Below are positions 1-12,222 of a stretch of DNA of 64,000 bases, one piece after another. Under the pieces are notes generated by a model. That model did not search any database, had not been told where the DNA came from, and saw only the letters and a program-made list of their open reading frames with translations. Position numbers and translations under genes: made by a program. Source of the stretch: Parascedosporium putredinis (taxonomy: Eukaryota; Ascomycota; Sordariomycetes; Microascales; Microascaceae); the NCBI GenBank assembly GCA_949357655.1, contig CASHTG010000008.1, positions 1,082,109-1,146,108 of the forward strand, given 5' to 3'. Each line of letters opens with the position of its first letter. Within the stretch, counting starts at the first letter, position 1.

Positions 1-1953
1 TGTTGGGCCGGTTCAAAAATCGTACTTCTGGGAGCTTGCTGATAAACTCATCGGCGTAGGCTTCTTCGCAGGCTTTCTTGACAAGCTGCCTCTTATGCTC
101 TTCGCTTTCGTTCTCCCAAGAAGAGCCAATCAAACCGTGAGCCACGTTGTTATAGATGCTGTCATCGAACAGGAATGGCTCCTGTTGAACAAGCCCGATT
201 TGCGATCTCCACCACTTAACGTTGACATCATCCAACGATTGGCCACCAATTTTAACTGTACCCTGTAGCCGGACGGGCGACCGTTCCATTGAGGTTTCAA
301 TTTCGCTGTTTGTTTCACCGCCATCCTCGTGGTCCTCTGGCTTCTTCTCGGTTTGATCTTGCTGTTTTAGCGTATACCAGCGCTCGATGAGGCCGACGAT
401 TGTGCTTTTCCCGGAACCCGATGGACCCACTATGGCGGTTATCTTGCCAGACTCGATGCGCAAGTCCAAGCTGTCCAAAACGGTAATGTGAGGTCGACTA
501 GGATAGGCAAAAGTAACGTTATCGAAGATGATGTCCCCAGTGGCCGATACATCCGGTTCCTTTAGTTGTCCAGCTTCGGGTAAAGGAGCATCGATGACGG
601 CGAAGAATTCACAGGCGGCAGCCATGGACCTTCCAATAGACTGCAATGGTACGGATAGGCGATCGAATGAAAAGAACATGGTGGTGAGAGCCATGAGAAC
701 GCTATCTTGCCATTAACATTCATAAAGCTCGTGGAAATAAAGAAGAAAAGCTGACACTGGGTATAAACGTACACGACAATCTCGCCAATGTTCTCCAACT
801 TGGCTTTGGTAAACATCACAGTACCATACCAGAAAGTGAGCGCAACAGTCCCGAAGATACCAAGAAACTGTGCGGATTAGCACTTGTTCGTCCCGAGGTG
901 AGGTCTAAGTGGCCCACTCACAGTCAATGCAAACTGAAGCGCGGCAATTGGGCTGATAGACTGGGCCTCCTTCTTGGCGGTTTCGATAAAGGCAGCATAT
1001 TTGTCAACCACTTGCTTCTGTGCACCGCAGGCCATGATCATACGAATTCCCGCAAATGTCTCACTAGCAACAGCAGCCGCCTGGGTTTCTGACTCAACCT
1101 GGCGGGCTTTGCCTTTGACCGTGAGCGGCATCAGGACGCCGACTATAAGTAAGACGCTCACAAGGCCGGCCAATGTGACTAGTGCTAATTCCCAATTCCA
1201 TATAAGGGCGACAATAAGGGCCGTCAGGATGAGCGACACGCACTCGACGAACGTGCCAAGTCGTTCAGATATTCCGAGCTGCATGATATTGCTGGTGGCT
1301 GTGAGCGTTCCTACGGCATGGCCGGGGGCAAAGTGTCCAATTCATAGATGCTATGGCCGAAAAGTCGGTTCAAATAGTGCAAGCGTATGGCAGCTGAGAG
1401 TCGGATCCCTATCATTCGGAAGGCAAACTTGTGGATCGCACTAAGGACGAAACGAGCGACGAAGAGGTAAACCACGTAAAGGCTACATCAAGATATAATT
1501 AGTCTCCCTTTTAAAGAAAAAGAAAAAGAGTCGGCCAATAACGTACCAAAGTCGGTTGATGTCCTTCCGGAGGCCCGCATCAGAGCTCTCGAGATTGATG
1601 ATACTGAAGTGGTCGACGAAATCACCTTGGTAAATGTCAGTTTTCGGACCGGATGTCAGATCGTAGGTCTCTACGCACCGAACAAGATCAGCATTAGGGG
1701 CGTGGTAGCTCCAGCAATGGCAGCAGACAGCCCACCCGCGACGTAGGCAATAAAGTCCCACTTGGTACCGTAGGAAAATATGCGCTGGAGCTATAAGTAT
1801 ATGAAGATTGTGTGCGGTAGATGACCCTCTTACCATGTAATCCTTGAATGTTGCAGCCCGCTTAGGTATAAGATCCGTTTGCACGGAGCCTTCTTGCGAC
1901 TGGCGACCGGTGGCGGCATCTCCTACATCGGGCCTTTCCTTCCCCGGAGCCAT
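1..1953 (-). CDS. ABC multidrug exporter, ABCB/P-glycoprotein type (partial, runs off the left edge)
   Basis: Membrane exporter driven by ATP; the N-terminal half is visible. The first ATG of the open frame is at 1953. After a roughly 40-residue cytosolic tail come hydrophobic membrane segments (about 1760-1690, 1470-880 and 840-670), then the first nucleotide-binding domain. That domain has a Walker A GPSGSGKST (about 425-400) and a Q-loop region IGLVQQEPFLF (about 210-175). An acidic insert rich in Glu, Lys and Asp lies between them. I see introns near 1840-1755, 1690-1630, 1545-1485 and 920-865, and a further one near 770-715, all with GT/AG borders, and no frame break. The signature motif, Walker B and second half lie outside the window. 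The fold is typical of fungal ABCB pumps; the substrate cannot be told. It is divergent from the zinc-cluster gene at 2643. Confidence 0.85.
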
Positions 1954-2642
1954 CTTCCCGTCTACTAAGGATGTTGATCGTTGGTCACCGTTCTGCCGTT
2001 CCAATAAGGGAAGGAGTACGCGTATAGAATCGAACGCGACTCTACACGGCTAAGTCAAAGAGAAAGAAAGGAGTGACGTGTTTATAAGTCCGACAAGAAA
2101 TGAGAGAATAAACAGAATAGGGATAAAAACGAGAGAAAGAGAATGGGAGGCAGATAACGAGACTAGCTCAAGAGGGAGGAGTGTCCACGGCATTTATACA
2201 CGAGCACGTATATGACCTATTACCTAGGGGCCGGATGCAAGATTAGCTTGATAATAGAGACTGGCCGCAAAAAAAAAAAAAAAAAAAAAAGACGGCAACT
2301 TTCTGGCATAACAACAAATGTTCATTGTTGCACCTGCGCAGAGCTTACGGCGCCGGCGAGCAAAAATGCCCGAAAACCGACACCTCAACGGACACGGAGG
2401 AGGACAAGCCTGCTATTGGCTACTAAGGGTGTTTGTCGGGATATTCCGTCCCCGTCGTAATTTGCCACACACGGTACAAAATGCATGATGTCCCCATCGA
2501 TGCCAAGCCATCGGTGGTCTTTTTGTCGTCCGACCCGTGAGGACTTCAAACTCAGTGTCTTCTTCGCCCCGAGGGTCAACTCGAGCCCGCCAAAGCAGCT
2601 CCTGCACCTTGATTTTGCCATTTCTCTTTGTTTTCTTTATTA
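1954..2642. other. Divergent intergenic region with A22 tract
   Basis: Shared upstream region of the ABC exporter (leftward) and the zinc-cluster regulator (rightward). It holds a run of 22 A at 2269-2290 and no coding frame that resembles a protein. The arrangement would allow the regulator to control the pump, but I saw no repeated CGG-type site that would prove it. Confidence 0.5.
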
Positions 2643-4711
2643 ATGACCAATATGTCCGACCCACCCTCTGTGAAAAAGGCTCGGGCGTGCTCCAGTTGCT
2701 CTCGTGCCAAGGTGAAGTGCCTGTGGCCCCCGACAGCGATGCTGACGCTTGTCAAAGGTGCGTAATTCGCACTCTGGGATTTGTTCTTACTAAGTGAAAG
2801 CACAATGCAGGTGTTCAAGGAAGGCCATTACGTGTTCCAAGTCACACTCTGTATCCAAAAGAAACGAGGCAAGGCAACGTAGGTTCTGCATGCGGACGTT
2901 TTGGCCATATCTCACTATCCGCTCTGGGGAGCTAACCTAGGGCCTGTCCACAGTCATTCGAGAATGATAGAACGAAAGCTAGATGACATATTGGGGCTTC
3001 TAAGCAGCGGCCAAGGACCCCCATCCCGTATCGGACATCTTGTTGAACACGAGGTCATTAATAACAAAGGCCCTGCGGGCGAAGTTACCAATGCGTTATC
3101 GCAAACCCAGACCCCGAATCCGCAGGAACATTCGACTAGAAATTCTGCTGAGCCGCTGCCGGGTCATGTCTTCATCTTGCCTAGCTTCCAGATCCCTTTG
3201 TCGGAAGCGGATAGAGTCATACACGAGTACATGACTCTCATGGTCCCCGAGTTCCCGTTCGTGCCCATTCCGAGTAACAGCGCCTACGACCTACTTCAAA
3301 CGAAGCCACTACTATTGAAAACCATCCTATGGTCTTGTCTTCCCCTGAACCGGATGGATGCGCCAACTTTGAGACATGGTTTCGAACTCATATTGCACAT
3401 GAGATTGTTGTTCTGACGAACAAAAGTTTGGAACTCGTCCAGGCCATTCTCGTGTTTCTTGCATGGTAGGCCTCCCAAACACTTCATCACTTCTCTTCTG
3501 AAACTAAGCAAGACTTCCTTAATAGGAAAGATATATATTTCTACGCGTCTGCCCGCGAATCAAGTCTCCTCCAGCTGGCCATAAGTGTAGCGGGCGACTT
3601 GGGGTTGAGTACCTCGCGCCGCTCGCAAAACTCGGCATTTGCATCCATTGTCGATGATGCAGCTGAGCTGAGAAATGACCCAGCCCTTCCAGCCGAGCAA
3701 ACCACGGATGGTCACCGAGCTATCCTAGGCCTTTACTATATCATGTCAATGTAAGAGTCTCTTCGTGATTGCCTAACTCTCAGCACTGTTCTGACATTTC
3801 CTCGTGCTCCAGACGATGTAGCGTCCTGGGTCGGAGATCTAAACTTGAATACACACATCATTTGGAAGTCTGTTGTAAGCAACTAGAACAAGACCAAAAG
3901 CATCCCACCGACCTCTTGTTGGTCAACCTTGTACGCATAGGACAAATAGCGACCAAGGTAGACGATGCCTTTTGGGAAACGATAGAGGCACCGACTGAGT
4001 CCCAGCTCCGCAACCTTTACTCTCTTGCTATTGCCTCGGTTCAAAAGGAATTGGATGCTTTCGTGGAAAAGTTGCCAGATCATCTAAGATGGAATCGTAT
4101 GTACTCTGCGCAACTTTTGTACAGCTGGCTAACAAGTGTGTCAGATCTCGTACAAAACCACTGCTCCGCTATCCGCATACGGCTATTTGAGTCCTTTGAG
4201 AACTGTGGAAAGGCCGAGATGCTGTCTCTCTCCCAGTTTAGGTACACTATGATGTGGGATTGCCTGATGAGCACACAAACTCTCTGCAATTCATTTCGAC
4301 TCGTGCCTATTGGGTCGTACCCTTGCCTTACCTTCATCCCGATTCTCCATCTTGCGCTCGCGGTCATCAAGGCGTCGAGGCTACTCTGCGTCGAGAAAAC
4401 GTTTTAGACTTGATGCCGCCAGGCGGATTTACAACCTCCCAGATACGTTGCACCAGCTGAGCAAGCTCTTCGAGGCCGCCAGCGGGCTCGAATCGCCGCG
4501 ATGTAAAATATTCGTTCGCGGCCAACCAATCTTCTCCGACCACGCCAAGGCGTACCGAGATATTGAGCAGTGGTATTTGGCCAAAGTAAAACCCGGCGCA
4601 GCCGATGGCAACGTGGTGTGGATTGATCCGGCAAGCATGCGGAGCGACGACCAGCCTAGCAATTTAGAGTTGTGGAACCAGCTGTCAATTTTAACAAATG
4701 GCATACCCTAG
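2643..4711 (+). CDS. Zn2Cys6 fungal-specific transcription factor
   Basis: Nuclear zinc-cluster regulator. The start at 2643 (or Met4 at 2652) precedes CSSCSRAKVKC, the first half of the cluster (Cys16, 19, 26); the second half, CQRCSRKAITC, follows across an intron at about 2757-2811. Further introns are at 2879-2939, about 3467-3525 and 3751-3812. A linker with KLDDILGLL and a middle-homology region follow, with motifs such as HIAHEIVVL and KHPTDLLLVNLVR. Three single-base slips break the frame: the C5 run 2727-2731 and the C4 run 3342-3345 are each one base short, and the A4 run 4396-4399 is one base long. Correcting run lengths gives one family-like reading to the stop at 4709-4711, so I treat them as sequence errors rather than decay. 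Target genes are unknown; the ABC exporter is the divergent neighbour. Confidence 0.8.
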
Positions 4712-4953
4712 GCTTCAAGGAGCTATGTTTTTAATTATAGCTTCCGGGTAGATCATGGAGGAGAAGACCTGGAGACATGGTCCTGCGAACCTAGACTATG
4801 GTGCTTCTCCCGCATCGGAGACTAGTCTACGGGCCTTGACCTCTGGTTTCTGCCTCAATTGTATCTGACGCAATTGATACGTAGTAGCCCTTCTTCTCCA
4901 ACCAATATATATACTATTGTTGACTCTAGTGCCCTCTGCCGTAAACTTCAAAT

Positions 4954-5980
4954 CTAAGAAGCGTCCCCTCTTTTATCCTGTAGCGCTTCCGATATAGCCG
5001 CCGCTACGTCTTCTGCTGTCGTACCCCTAGCTCTGTGCTCCTGCCTTTCCTGACCGAGCACCGTTTCGTGGGCCAAAATGCTATATACATCAGCGACACG
5101 TTGGAATACATCAGCCCCCTCGCCATCGTTTGCTAGGTCCCAGCCTCCTTCTTCCCCAAAGCACCTCCCAATCTCGACCATTTCCTGAACCCACCGACCC
5201 GCCTTGGGCGGCATGTCGGTGATCATCCGACTCGTGCTAGCTTGTATCGCGGGCTGAAACTTCTCAAGGTGGCGCTGGAGTTCATCATATACCCCCAAGG
5301 AATGTGCGGTACTAAAGGAGAGGACGGAAAGGGCAATGAGACCCTTGGATAGCGCCGCGAAACAGCACTTTAAGCCACTTGCACTCCCAATCTGTGGTCC
5401 CAGATAGACGGTGTTGAGTACCTCGGCTAGCTTCTCATCGGGGATTCGACGAGGCCCGGAGATTGGAATGGAAGGGCGCTTCCATGTAGAAGCTTCGCCA
5501 CTACCTCCTGCTTGCTCGATAAGCCGCGGGGCCCCGCCAATGATACCTCCGTCGACGAATACAACACTAGGAGCATTAGTCTCGAATAGGGCGCTGATAT
5601 CGCGGGCGAGACTAGGGCTAATGGCGTTCAGGTCGAGATAATACAATGGCTGGGCATCGTCAGCTCGAGTCGCAGAGGTGAATCGCTGAGCCGTGGCCAG
5701 GGCATCCCGGGGCGGCACAATGGAGAGTATATAATCCGCCTGTGAGGCCAACTCCTCGTCGTTCTCGAGTAGTGTGATAGATGCACTCGCAGCGCGGTCT
5801 CGGGTGTACTGGCTGTATCACAATTAGCATCACCCCGCGGGCGTCTGCTTGGGACAAGCTCTCATACCTCCGACCATTAATGTTAGTAAGCACGGTGTAG
5901 CCATGTGCAATCAAGAGCCGGGCGACGCCAAGGCCCATCTCCCCAATGGAAACGATGCCTATTTTCGTCGATGTCGCCAT
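4954..5980 (-). CDS. NAD(P)-binding dehydrogenase, 6-phosphogluconate / 3-hydroxyisobutyrate dehydrogenase-like
   Basis: Two exons (5868-5980 and 4954-5812) around a 55-bp intron with GTATGAG donor and ATACAG acceptor. The N-terminus, GIVSIGEMGLGVARLL, is the dinucleotide-binding fold with the GxGxMG pattern, and the FVDGGIIGG stretch matches the substrate-loop region of this family. The C-terminal half, with GLKCCFAALSKGLIALS, resembles the DUF1932 phosphogluconate dehydrogenase C-terminal domain; its Lys sits where the family keeps its catalytic lysine. About 324 residues, the usual size, and in frame. Likely a soluble oxidoreductase acting on a small hydroxy acid; the substrate cannot be read from sequence. 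Its start faces the 3' end of the next zinc-cluster gene. Confidence 0.8.
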
Positions 5981-6267
5981 TGTACTATTGTACTACTATT
6001 TGCCTTGGTTTGACTAAGAAAGGATGGCAATATTGAAACTGGTTGAGGACTCGGGAAGCTGATGCTGGTTTATACAATCACCCCGCGCCGATGCGGGGAA
6101 AAGTTGATGCAGTGAAGGAGACCCCTCAAGCCCCTCTACAGCTTACAAAGGCAAGAGTCAGGGGTGTGGAGATGATGTCAGAAATGGCAAAGATGAAGCC
6201 ATGTTCCTTAATAATGCTAGTTGGCTTCGGATTGGTTAAGAACTAACACATCGCTATCTCGAGATAG

Positions 6268-8359
6268 TCACGTACAACTATTTGGCACATACAGTGAAAT
6301 TTCATCATCAATCAGCCTTATCCCCACCTGTTCTTCGTGGCCCCGAGTCATCAAAACGGTTGCAGTAGGCCAGCCCGGCATCCTAAAACCTAAGCCTCCA
6401 ATCGTGCAGGCCAATGGTGCTTTGGAACAACTCGGGATCATATCTCTATGTGTGACTTTGATATCTTTTCCGCTACACGTTTCGAACGCTTCATGTAGTA
6501 CATTGGGGTATAGTGGGATTGGTACTTTGGTCGCTAAACGTCGCAGCGCATGATCGCGGGAGTTGCCAAGGTGAGCCGCGACTTTCCTGGGGCCCACACA
6601 CACAAGCATGGTGTACCTACGCAAATGGTAACATGACCCCGTAGCGCTCATGATGGTAGTGAGCATCTCCGAGTAGACAACCTGCGTACCCTCTTCCGCA
6701 TGCAGATCCTCTTGCGTCCAGACGGCATGCAAAATTCCCCGAATATAGCGTAGTCTCCCTTTGAAGTTACACGTCTCTTCGCTAATGCCGATCAGCTGCA
6801 GAACAAGTGACCTCTCGTCATCATCGCGGGCCTCGAATCCGAGCACCATCAAGGGCAGCAGCCGCCAGCAATGTGGCAGGCTTCCAAGGAGGGCGAAACC
6901 TCGGCTGACGTAACTGCCTAGCTTAGCAGAGCCTCTAGGATATTTGTTCGACACGCGGGCAAGATATATCAAGGCGCATAGCCGGTGCAGCTCGTCCATG
7001 ATGGTTGCGTTTCTCGACACCCCGGGAGATGGAATTTCCGAATTGGCCATATTTAGATGGCAACCAGCCTGGATCTCTCGCTCCAGCTCGTCAAGGTTTT
7101 CGCGGTATTCCAGAAACTGGCTTTTAGGGTTGGACGGGGGCAGAACAGCCGATGCCGCGCGATCCAACAGAACGAGCGACATGTTCCGGGCTAGCACAGA
7201 CTCACACAACACCGACTTGTAGGTGCGGCCCGTGCGGCACACGGGGACTCCGCTTGTGGCCGGGTCGGGGCGTTGAGGGCGCCAGTGACGCAAGCTGAAG
7301 CGCGATAAGACGTTGTAATAATATGCCCAGTCTAAAAGTCGAAACATCGATGGCTCGCTATGGTATTTGTGTATGCTTACGTTGGTAATGATCCTATCAA
7401 CGCCACATGCGTACCATAGCCACTGGTTCGATATTCTGTTGCGGAGGTTCACGGCCTACATAACATACAGACATGGGTCAACATTGAATCTTGCAAGATG
7501 AACATGTGGCCACAGCCGAGATGCGGCCCTTACCTCATAGTGACTCAGCAGCATGCCCGCTGCAACGTGCTGTGGCGCCGTATCAGGAGATATGCCATCG
7601 TTGGACGAAGCAAGAAGAGCGCGTGTCGCAAAGAGCTTGAATTGGTCGGCTTGGATACCGGGTCCGAATCTTGATAGGGACGTCAGTGCCATCATGGCGT
7701 GTAATACAGCTATACTCGCCTGCGAGCTATCCACGAGAGCTAATCGAATGATGAGATCACCGAGCGGTTGCTCACTAAACGTGGTCATGCATGCAGAAAG
7801 AGAAGATTCGACTAACACGAACAGGGTCAACCTCGGTCGCATTTAGACTCTTTGCAAGAAAATTCAACCCCCACCCCACATTCAACGAGAACTTACAGTA
7901 CTGAAGGAGCTCCTTTTGCCGGAGGGTCAGACGGAACGGGGTTGACGGCAATGTCAATTGGTTCAATGGCGGGCTAGGTACATCGACGTGCAGCTTAAGC
8001 GTGCCTTGATGGTAGTACATCTCGAGGTCCCGCGACGTCGCGTGCACGGAGAGATAACCTGCCTTGCGCTTAGGGCGGTCAATTCCCGGCCTCGGTCCGA
8101 TGATGAGTCGTTTACGATCGTCGTCCCTTGGCCACGAGAGCCTAAGCGCATAGCCTTGGCATTTCCGCCCGGAGCGGATGCAGGTGGAACAGGATGGAAC
8201 TGTGCGATCGCATCGCAGTTTGCGGTCTATGATTCAACATATGAGATGGAGAGATTCGGCAAATGGTGTTTGTGAGGATGTGGGATTACCAATGCATGTC
8301 CCGCATCGCTTCCCGATTGCCTTGCGCGGCTCGGCGACGAGAGTCAAGGTTTGGTTCAT
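6268..8359 (-). CDS. Zn2Cys6 transcription factor with fungal-specific (Fungal_trans_2 type) C-terminal domain
   Basis: The zinc cluster is split by an intron: exon 1 (8290-8359) gives CGTCID and exon 2 continues RKLRC, so the spliced cluster has cysteines at 19, 22, 29, 36, 39 and 46 (C-x2-C-x6-C-x6-C-x2-C-x6-C). Introns at 8227-8289, 7812-7896 and 7456-7533 all have GT/AG borders and restore frame. The remaining sequence has the helical layout of the family (LLQYFESSLSACM, AVLHAMMALTSLS, LLDWAYYYNVLSRFSLRHW). The last roughly 90 residues after CYHLR do not look like the family, so the true C-terminus may come from an unseen splice or slip near 6610; the open frame ends at 6268. The target is unknown. 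The promoter faces the ketoreductase-like gene at 9178. Confidence 0.78.
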
Positions 8360-9177
8360 TCTTGTTTAGCCAAGTAGCACAGGTCAACGGCTAAGGTAAA
8401 AGTGGTTTCTAGGGTTAGTGTTGGTTGATCCAAGCAAAGAAGACAATCGAGACCATCCAGAGGAATCGCTGTACAGGAGGGGTCAAAAAGAGAAGAGAAG
8501 GGATATGAACGGGGAAGGGATGTGCGGTGGTTGAAAATGACCAAAGGCAACTTTTTGCGATTACATGTATCACAAGGAGGTGGCGTTTTAGGTTCGAGCG
8601 TAATACTAGGCAACTTTTGCGCCGCTTTTACGCTGGCAACTATTTGCGAGATTGCGGCTTGGGTGGGTGCTTCGATGGTGAATTTGTCATCGAACCGTGC
8701 ATGCCGCACGACGGCGCAGATTGGAGAAGGGCCACGAGGTCGAACCCGTTTGGGGGTTAGCCTTTGATGCGGCCGGGGCCAATTGGCTGGAAGCGGCTCG
8801 CTTGCCGTGTTAGCGTAGAAAAGAACCCGACGCACCACCAGCGGATCGAGAAACCCCACGCAAAACTTCAATCTTGAGTTTCGCAAAAGATGCCCACGAT
8901 TTAGTTTAGGCTTCCCACCACCCACGAAAACGCATCAAAAATGACGACGCCGCATCCTCACACTCTACGTATTAGAAATCCACGTTGCTGAGAAAAAGAA
9001 AAGAAACAAAACATGATTACGGAGATGGGAGAGGCCCCAAGAGTTAACGTGGACTGGCTGGGTGGGAAAATGATATATAAACTGGTTGAGCCCGACATGA
9101 AGTGATGCTCTTTGGTCTTCATATCTCAACGATATACATATCGATACTAAAACCGAAACCAAGTTCTGAATTCACCA
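8360..9177. other. Divergent intergenic region, no convincing gene
   Basis: Upstream sequence of both the leftward zinc-cluster gene (start 8359) and the rightward dehydrogenase (start 9178). Open frames on both strands here (for example 8356-8925 minus) have no recognisable domain and overlap the regulator's start. A TATATAA-like stretch at 9072-9080 lies about 100 bp before the dehydrogenase ATG. Confidence 0.5.
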
Positions 9178-10242
9178 TGTCTACTACCTATGTTGTCACT
9201 GGCGTCACGCGCGGTATTGGAGTGCGTTAGAATACCCTCCGTCACTCCTACCTAATCACCGAAGACGAGTGCTAACCAAGCGAAATCGTGGAATAGTGGG
9301 CTTTCTTGGAGAATCTCTCCCAGAACCCCGAAAACACTGTCATCGCCCTCGTACGAAATAAAGCGGGCACTGAGAAGCGCGTCGTGGAAGAGCTAGGCAG
9401 CCCAAAGAACGTTCACGTGGTCGAGGCTGATCTCACAAACTACGCATCTATCGAGGTATGCTTCGACATTCGGAGATGCCATTGGCCTTTCACGAACATT
9501 GCTAATCCGGCCTACAGAAATCTGCCGCGGAGGTTAGCTCTATAACCGGGGAAGCCTTGACTACCTCATTGCCAACGCTGCCTTCGTAAGTCCCTGGTCT
9601 GGGACTTTCTCTATCCCGACTCTGTAAGCGCAAGCCTTGGATGTAGAACAGCGCCGGGGTCCCTTACTAACGTCTCAAAGCGCGAACACGCCCGAAAAGC
9701 TCGAGGAAGACCTTCTTGAAAGTTACCGCGTCAATGTCGTCGGTCAGGTTCACCTCTTTAATCTCTATCTCCCCTTATCCTCAAGGGCCGGGCCAAGAAG
9801 GTCATCGCTCTGGGATCGGGGCTGGCCGATACTCATCTCACCGCCAAGTACAGGCTTGATCTGGGCAGCCCTTATTCCATGAGTAAGGCGGCACTCAATA
9901 TGCTTGTGGCCAAATATCACGCCAGCTATGCCGATCAAGGAGTCCTGTTCTTATCCATCAGCCCTGGCCTTGTCGACACCGGGCACCAGAGCCAACGTGC
10001 GTGTTCAACATCTCTACTCTACTGCATGAGCTTGCAACTAACAGCTGCTTTCCATAGTGACCGAGGAGGGAATGCTCAACCTGCAGCGTATGCTGGCCAG
10101 CTTTGCTGAATACGCCCCCGGCTTCAAAATGTTCACGCCTGAGGAATCGGTAGGATACATGATGAAGGTTGTGGCTGATGCCACGGTTGAGAAGTACGGT
10201 GGCACCGCTGTCTCGCACCATGGAGACGATAAATGGCTTTGA
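9178..10242 (+). CDS. Short-chain dehydrogenase/reductase (ketoreductase-like)
   Basis: Classical SDR of about 250 residues. The N-terminus YVVTGVTRGIG is the TGxxxGxG cofactor loop; DYLIANAAF is the NAG-type motif; YSMSKAALN is the catalytic YxxxK. Introns are at 9222-9296, about 9453-9518, about 9586-9680 and about 9999-10058. Two frame breaks occur where a run is one base short: G4 at 9548-9551 and C4 at 9771-9774. Adding one base to each gives uninterrupted family sequence, so the gene is probably intact. Overall style resembles fungal polyketide-pathway ketoreductases such as the norsolorinic-acid reductase group, but no polyketide synthase is nearby. It is divergent from the regulator at 8359, a plausible controller. 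Confidence 0.8.
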
Positions 10243-11967
10243 AACCACCTCACGTTGTTTTCTAAGCCAATAGTTGCCGGGTGATAGAACGCTTCGATTC
10301 GGGCTTGTACTACGCCCTTGAGCTCATCTATTTCTAGATATTCGGTCCTAAATATATGTAGTGGTACATGTATACATCTATTTCTGTCTTTCGTCCTTGT
10401 CTTCTGCCTCTTTTGAGCTTCTGCTAGACGCTCTTCCATCTGCTCCCTCGGTGACTTCAGCTTAACATCCGGGAAACGAACGTCTGATTTCCACGGCATT
10501 ACGTCCGCGGTCTGAAAGAGCCACTTGAGGATAATTCTCTCGTACTTTTCCGCAAGCTCCTTGTGCTCCGGAACCTCCGCCAGGTTATGCAATTCATGAG
10601 GATCGTCCTGTCTATGATATAGCTCGGCCGGCTCGTAGAGGCGGTAGATGTATGTCCAGTTTTTATCTCGGAGGGAAATTGCCTTGCCGACTAGAGTGGT
10701 GTCATCGTGCTGAAGGCCAGCCTTCAAATCGTACGGGTACGGGGACTGCTCCAGAAGAGGTTCCTCCGACACAAGGAACCCCCTTCCGAAAAGGCGTACT
10801 CCTTGTGATTGGTCTCGTCGCCGCATAAAATTGGCACCCAAGAGAGACCGTTGTGGGCGTACGACTCGCCGATGCCCGTAAGTTCCATCATCGTGGGGAC
10901 GAAATCGACCATTTCCGTCATGGCATCAATCCTCTTTCCCTCGGGAAGACCAGCCCCGCCGATGATAAGGGGCTCATGAACCAAAGTGTCGGAAAGCCCT
11001 GACGGCCACTTCTCTATGAGGCCATGGTCTCCAAGGTACTCCCCATGGTCGGTAAAGAACATAGTTACGGTGTCCTTCCAGAGGCCTAAGTCTTCAATTT
11101 TCTGAATGACACGGCCAAACTGGTCATCCAAACGCGTAATCATGCCGTAGTAGGTCGCCTTAATCTCCTTCCAAATCTCGTCGGTTGCGCGGTCGGTTCC
11201 ATACCGATCACGGATACTCTTCATGTACCGGGGCTCATAGCCAGTCTTCTTTTCGTGGTCCGCCTCGATACTCGAAAGCTTGGTGCGATCGTACATGGAG
11301 AAGTACGGCTCTTCGACCTGAAACGGGCAGTGAGGGAATATCAAAGGCATGAAGAGAACCCAAGGCTTATCCTTAGGTGGGCAGTCGAGCCAAGTGAGAG
11401 CCGAGCGAACGACGGCCTCATCATAATCTAAGCACTTATCGGCATCTCGGCGACCACGATAGAAGAGGCGACCCCAGATGCTTTCGTCCTTCTCAGGCGG
11501 CGTTCCATTACCAAACTTGGGAACGTATTCGGGGGTCTCCAGGAATCCGTACTCCGTTACGCTGAGCTCAGTCACAGTGGGAGCAAAGGTGTCGCCTCGA
11601 GGAGCGAGGCAAGCAACATGGTAGCCATTCTCTTTCAGGGTTCGGAAGATATTGGGTTCCCACGGCTTTATGAGGTTTTCGAGGCTGCGGTGCCCACTGA
11701 CGTGCGGGTATGTCCCCGTAAACATGCTGCACCTGGACTGGGAACATACCGACGCTTGCGTGTAGCAGTTGGTAAATAAGGAGCCCCTTGCGGCGAAGGC
11801 ATCAATATTGGGAGTCTTGACTTCGCTGGCAGGGCCAGTGGCGCAGCCTAAAGAGTCAAACCGCAGCTGGTCAGGCATAAAAATGACGAAATTTGGCCTC
11901 TCTCCTCCATTTTTGGAGTCTATCTTGAGGGTAAAGGCTTAGGTGGGAGTTTGAGGTCGAAGGGCAT
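10038..11967 (-). CDS. Sulfatase (arylsulfatase / type I, formylglycine family)
   Basis: Hydrolyses a sulfate ester. MPDQLRFDSLGC and TPNIDAFAARG are the N-terminal metal-binding block, followed by SVCSQSRCSMFTGTYPH. There the modified cysteine sits in C-S-Q-S-R, with Gln where the common motif has Pro or Ala. FFTDHGEYLGDHGL is the second metal/substrate block. The frame breaks at 10779-10783, a C run one base short, and then continues through KNWTYIYRLYEPAELYH. The first in-frame Met is at 11878, but family sequence (ERPNFVIFMPDQ) extends upstream. An ATG at 11967 joins it if G3 at 11929-11931 is one base short. The open frame runs to 10038, overlapping the antisense dehydrogenase; a one-base slip would put the stop near 10378, which I find more likely. 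No signal peptide is seen, so it is probably cytosolic. Confidence 0.82.
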
Positions 11968-12159
11968 ATTTCCGGATCGCAAGTTCTGTCTTGCCGGCGC
12001 CAGGAAGAGGGTGACGAGGGTGAAATGACACCAACTAATGCAAGATGGCGCGATTGATGGAATCGGAAAATTAAACGCTTAAAACAGGAGAGACTGCGTA
12101 CTTTATTTGCACGATCTTTACAAGTACACGAATTCGTTGATGACCTGGTCTATGGTTGT

Positions 12160-12222
12160 CGGATCTCGGTCTGCGACGACGGATATCGCTCTCGGATGTC
12201 GGATCTCGGTATTCGGATCTCG
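12160..12222. promoter_or_regulatory. Cluster of CGGATCTCG elements between sulfatase and regulator
   Basis: CGGATCTCGG occurs at 12160-12169, 12200-12209 and 12214-12223, with near matches CGGATATCG at 12180-12188 and CGGATGTCGG at 12193-12202. Each is a CGG-N4-CGG direct repeat, the type of site zinc-cluster proteins bind. The block lies in the 608-bp divergent region between the sulfatase (start 11967) and the double-zinc-cluster gene (start 12576). The same 9-mer recurs three times upstream of the sugar porter. That the neighbouring regulator binds it is inference. Confidence 0.7.

Noticed and set aside
7334..7382. Apparent 49-nt intron with GTAAGC and TTTTAG borders in the zinc-cluster gene
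   Set aside because: Removing it breaks the frame, while the unspliced reading is family-like through WAYYYNVLSRFSLRHW.
8356..8925. 189-codon minus-strand open frame upstream of the zinc-cluster gene
   Set aside because: It overlaps the regulator's start codon, has no recognisable domain, and its low-complexity Pro/Thr composition fits a 5' leader or promoter.
12160..12222. Reading the repeated CGGATCTCG block as a simple-sequence repeat
   Set aside because: Spacing between copies is irregular and the same word recurs 5 kb away in another promoter, which fits binding sites better than slippage.
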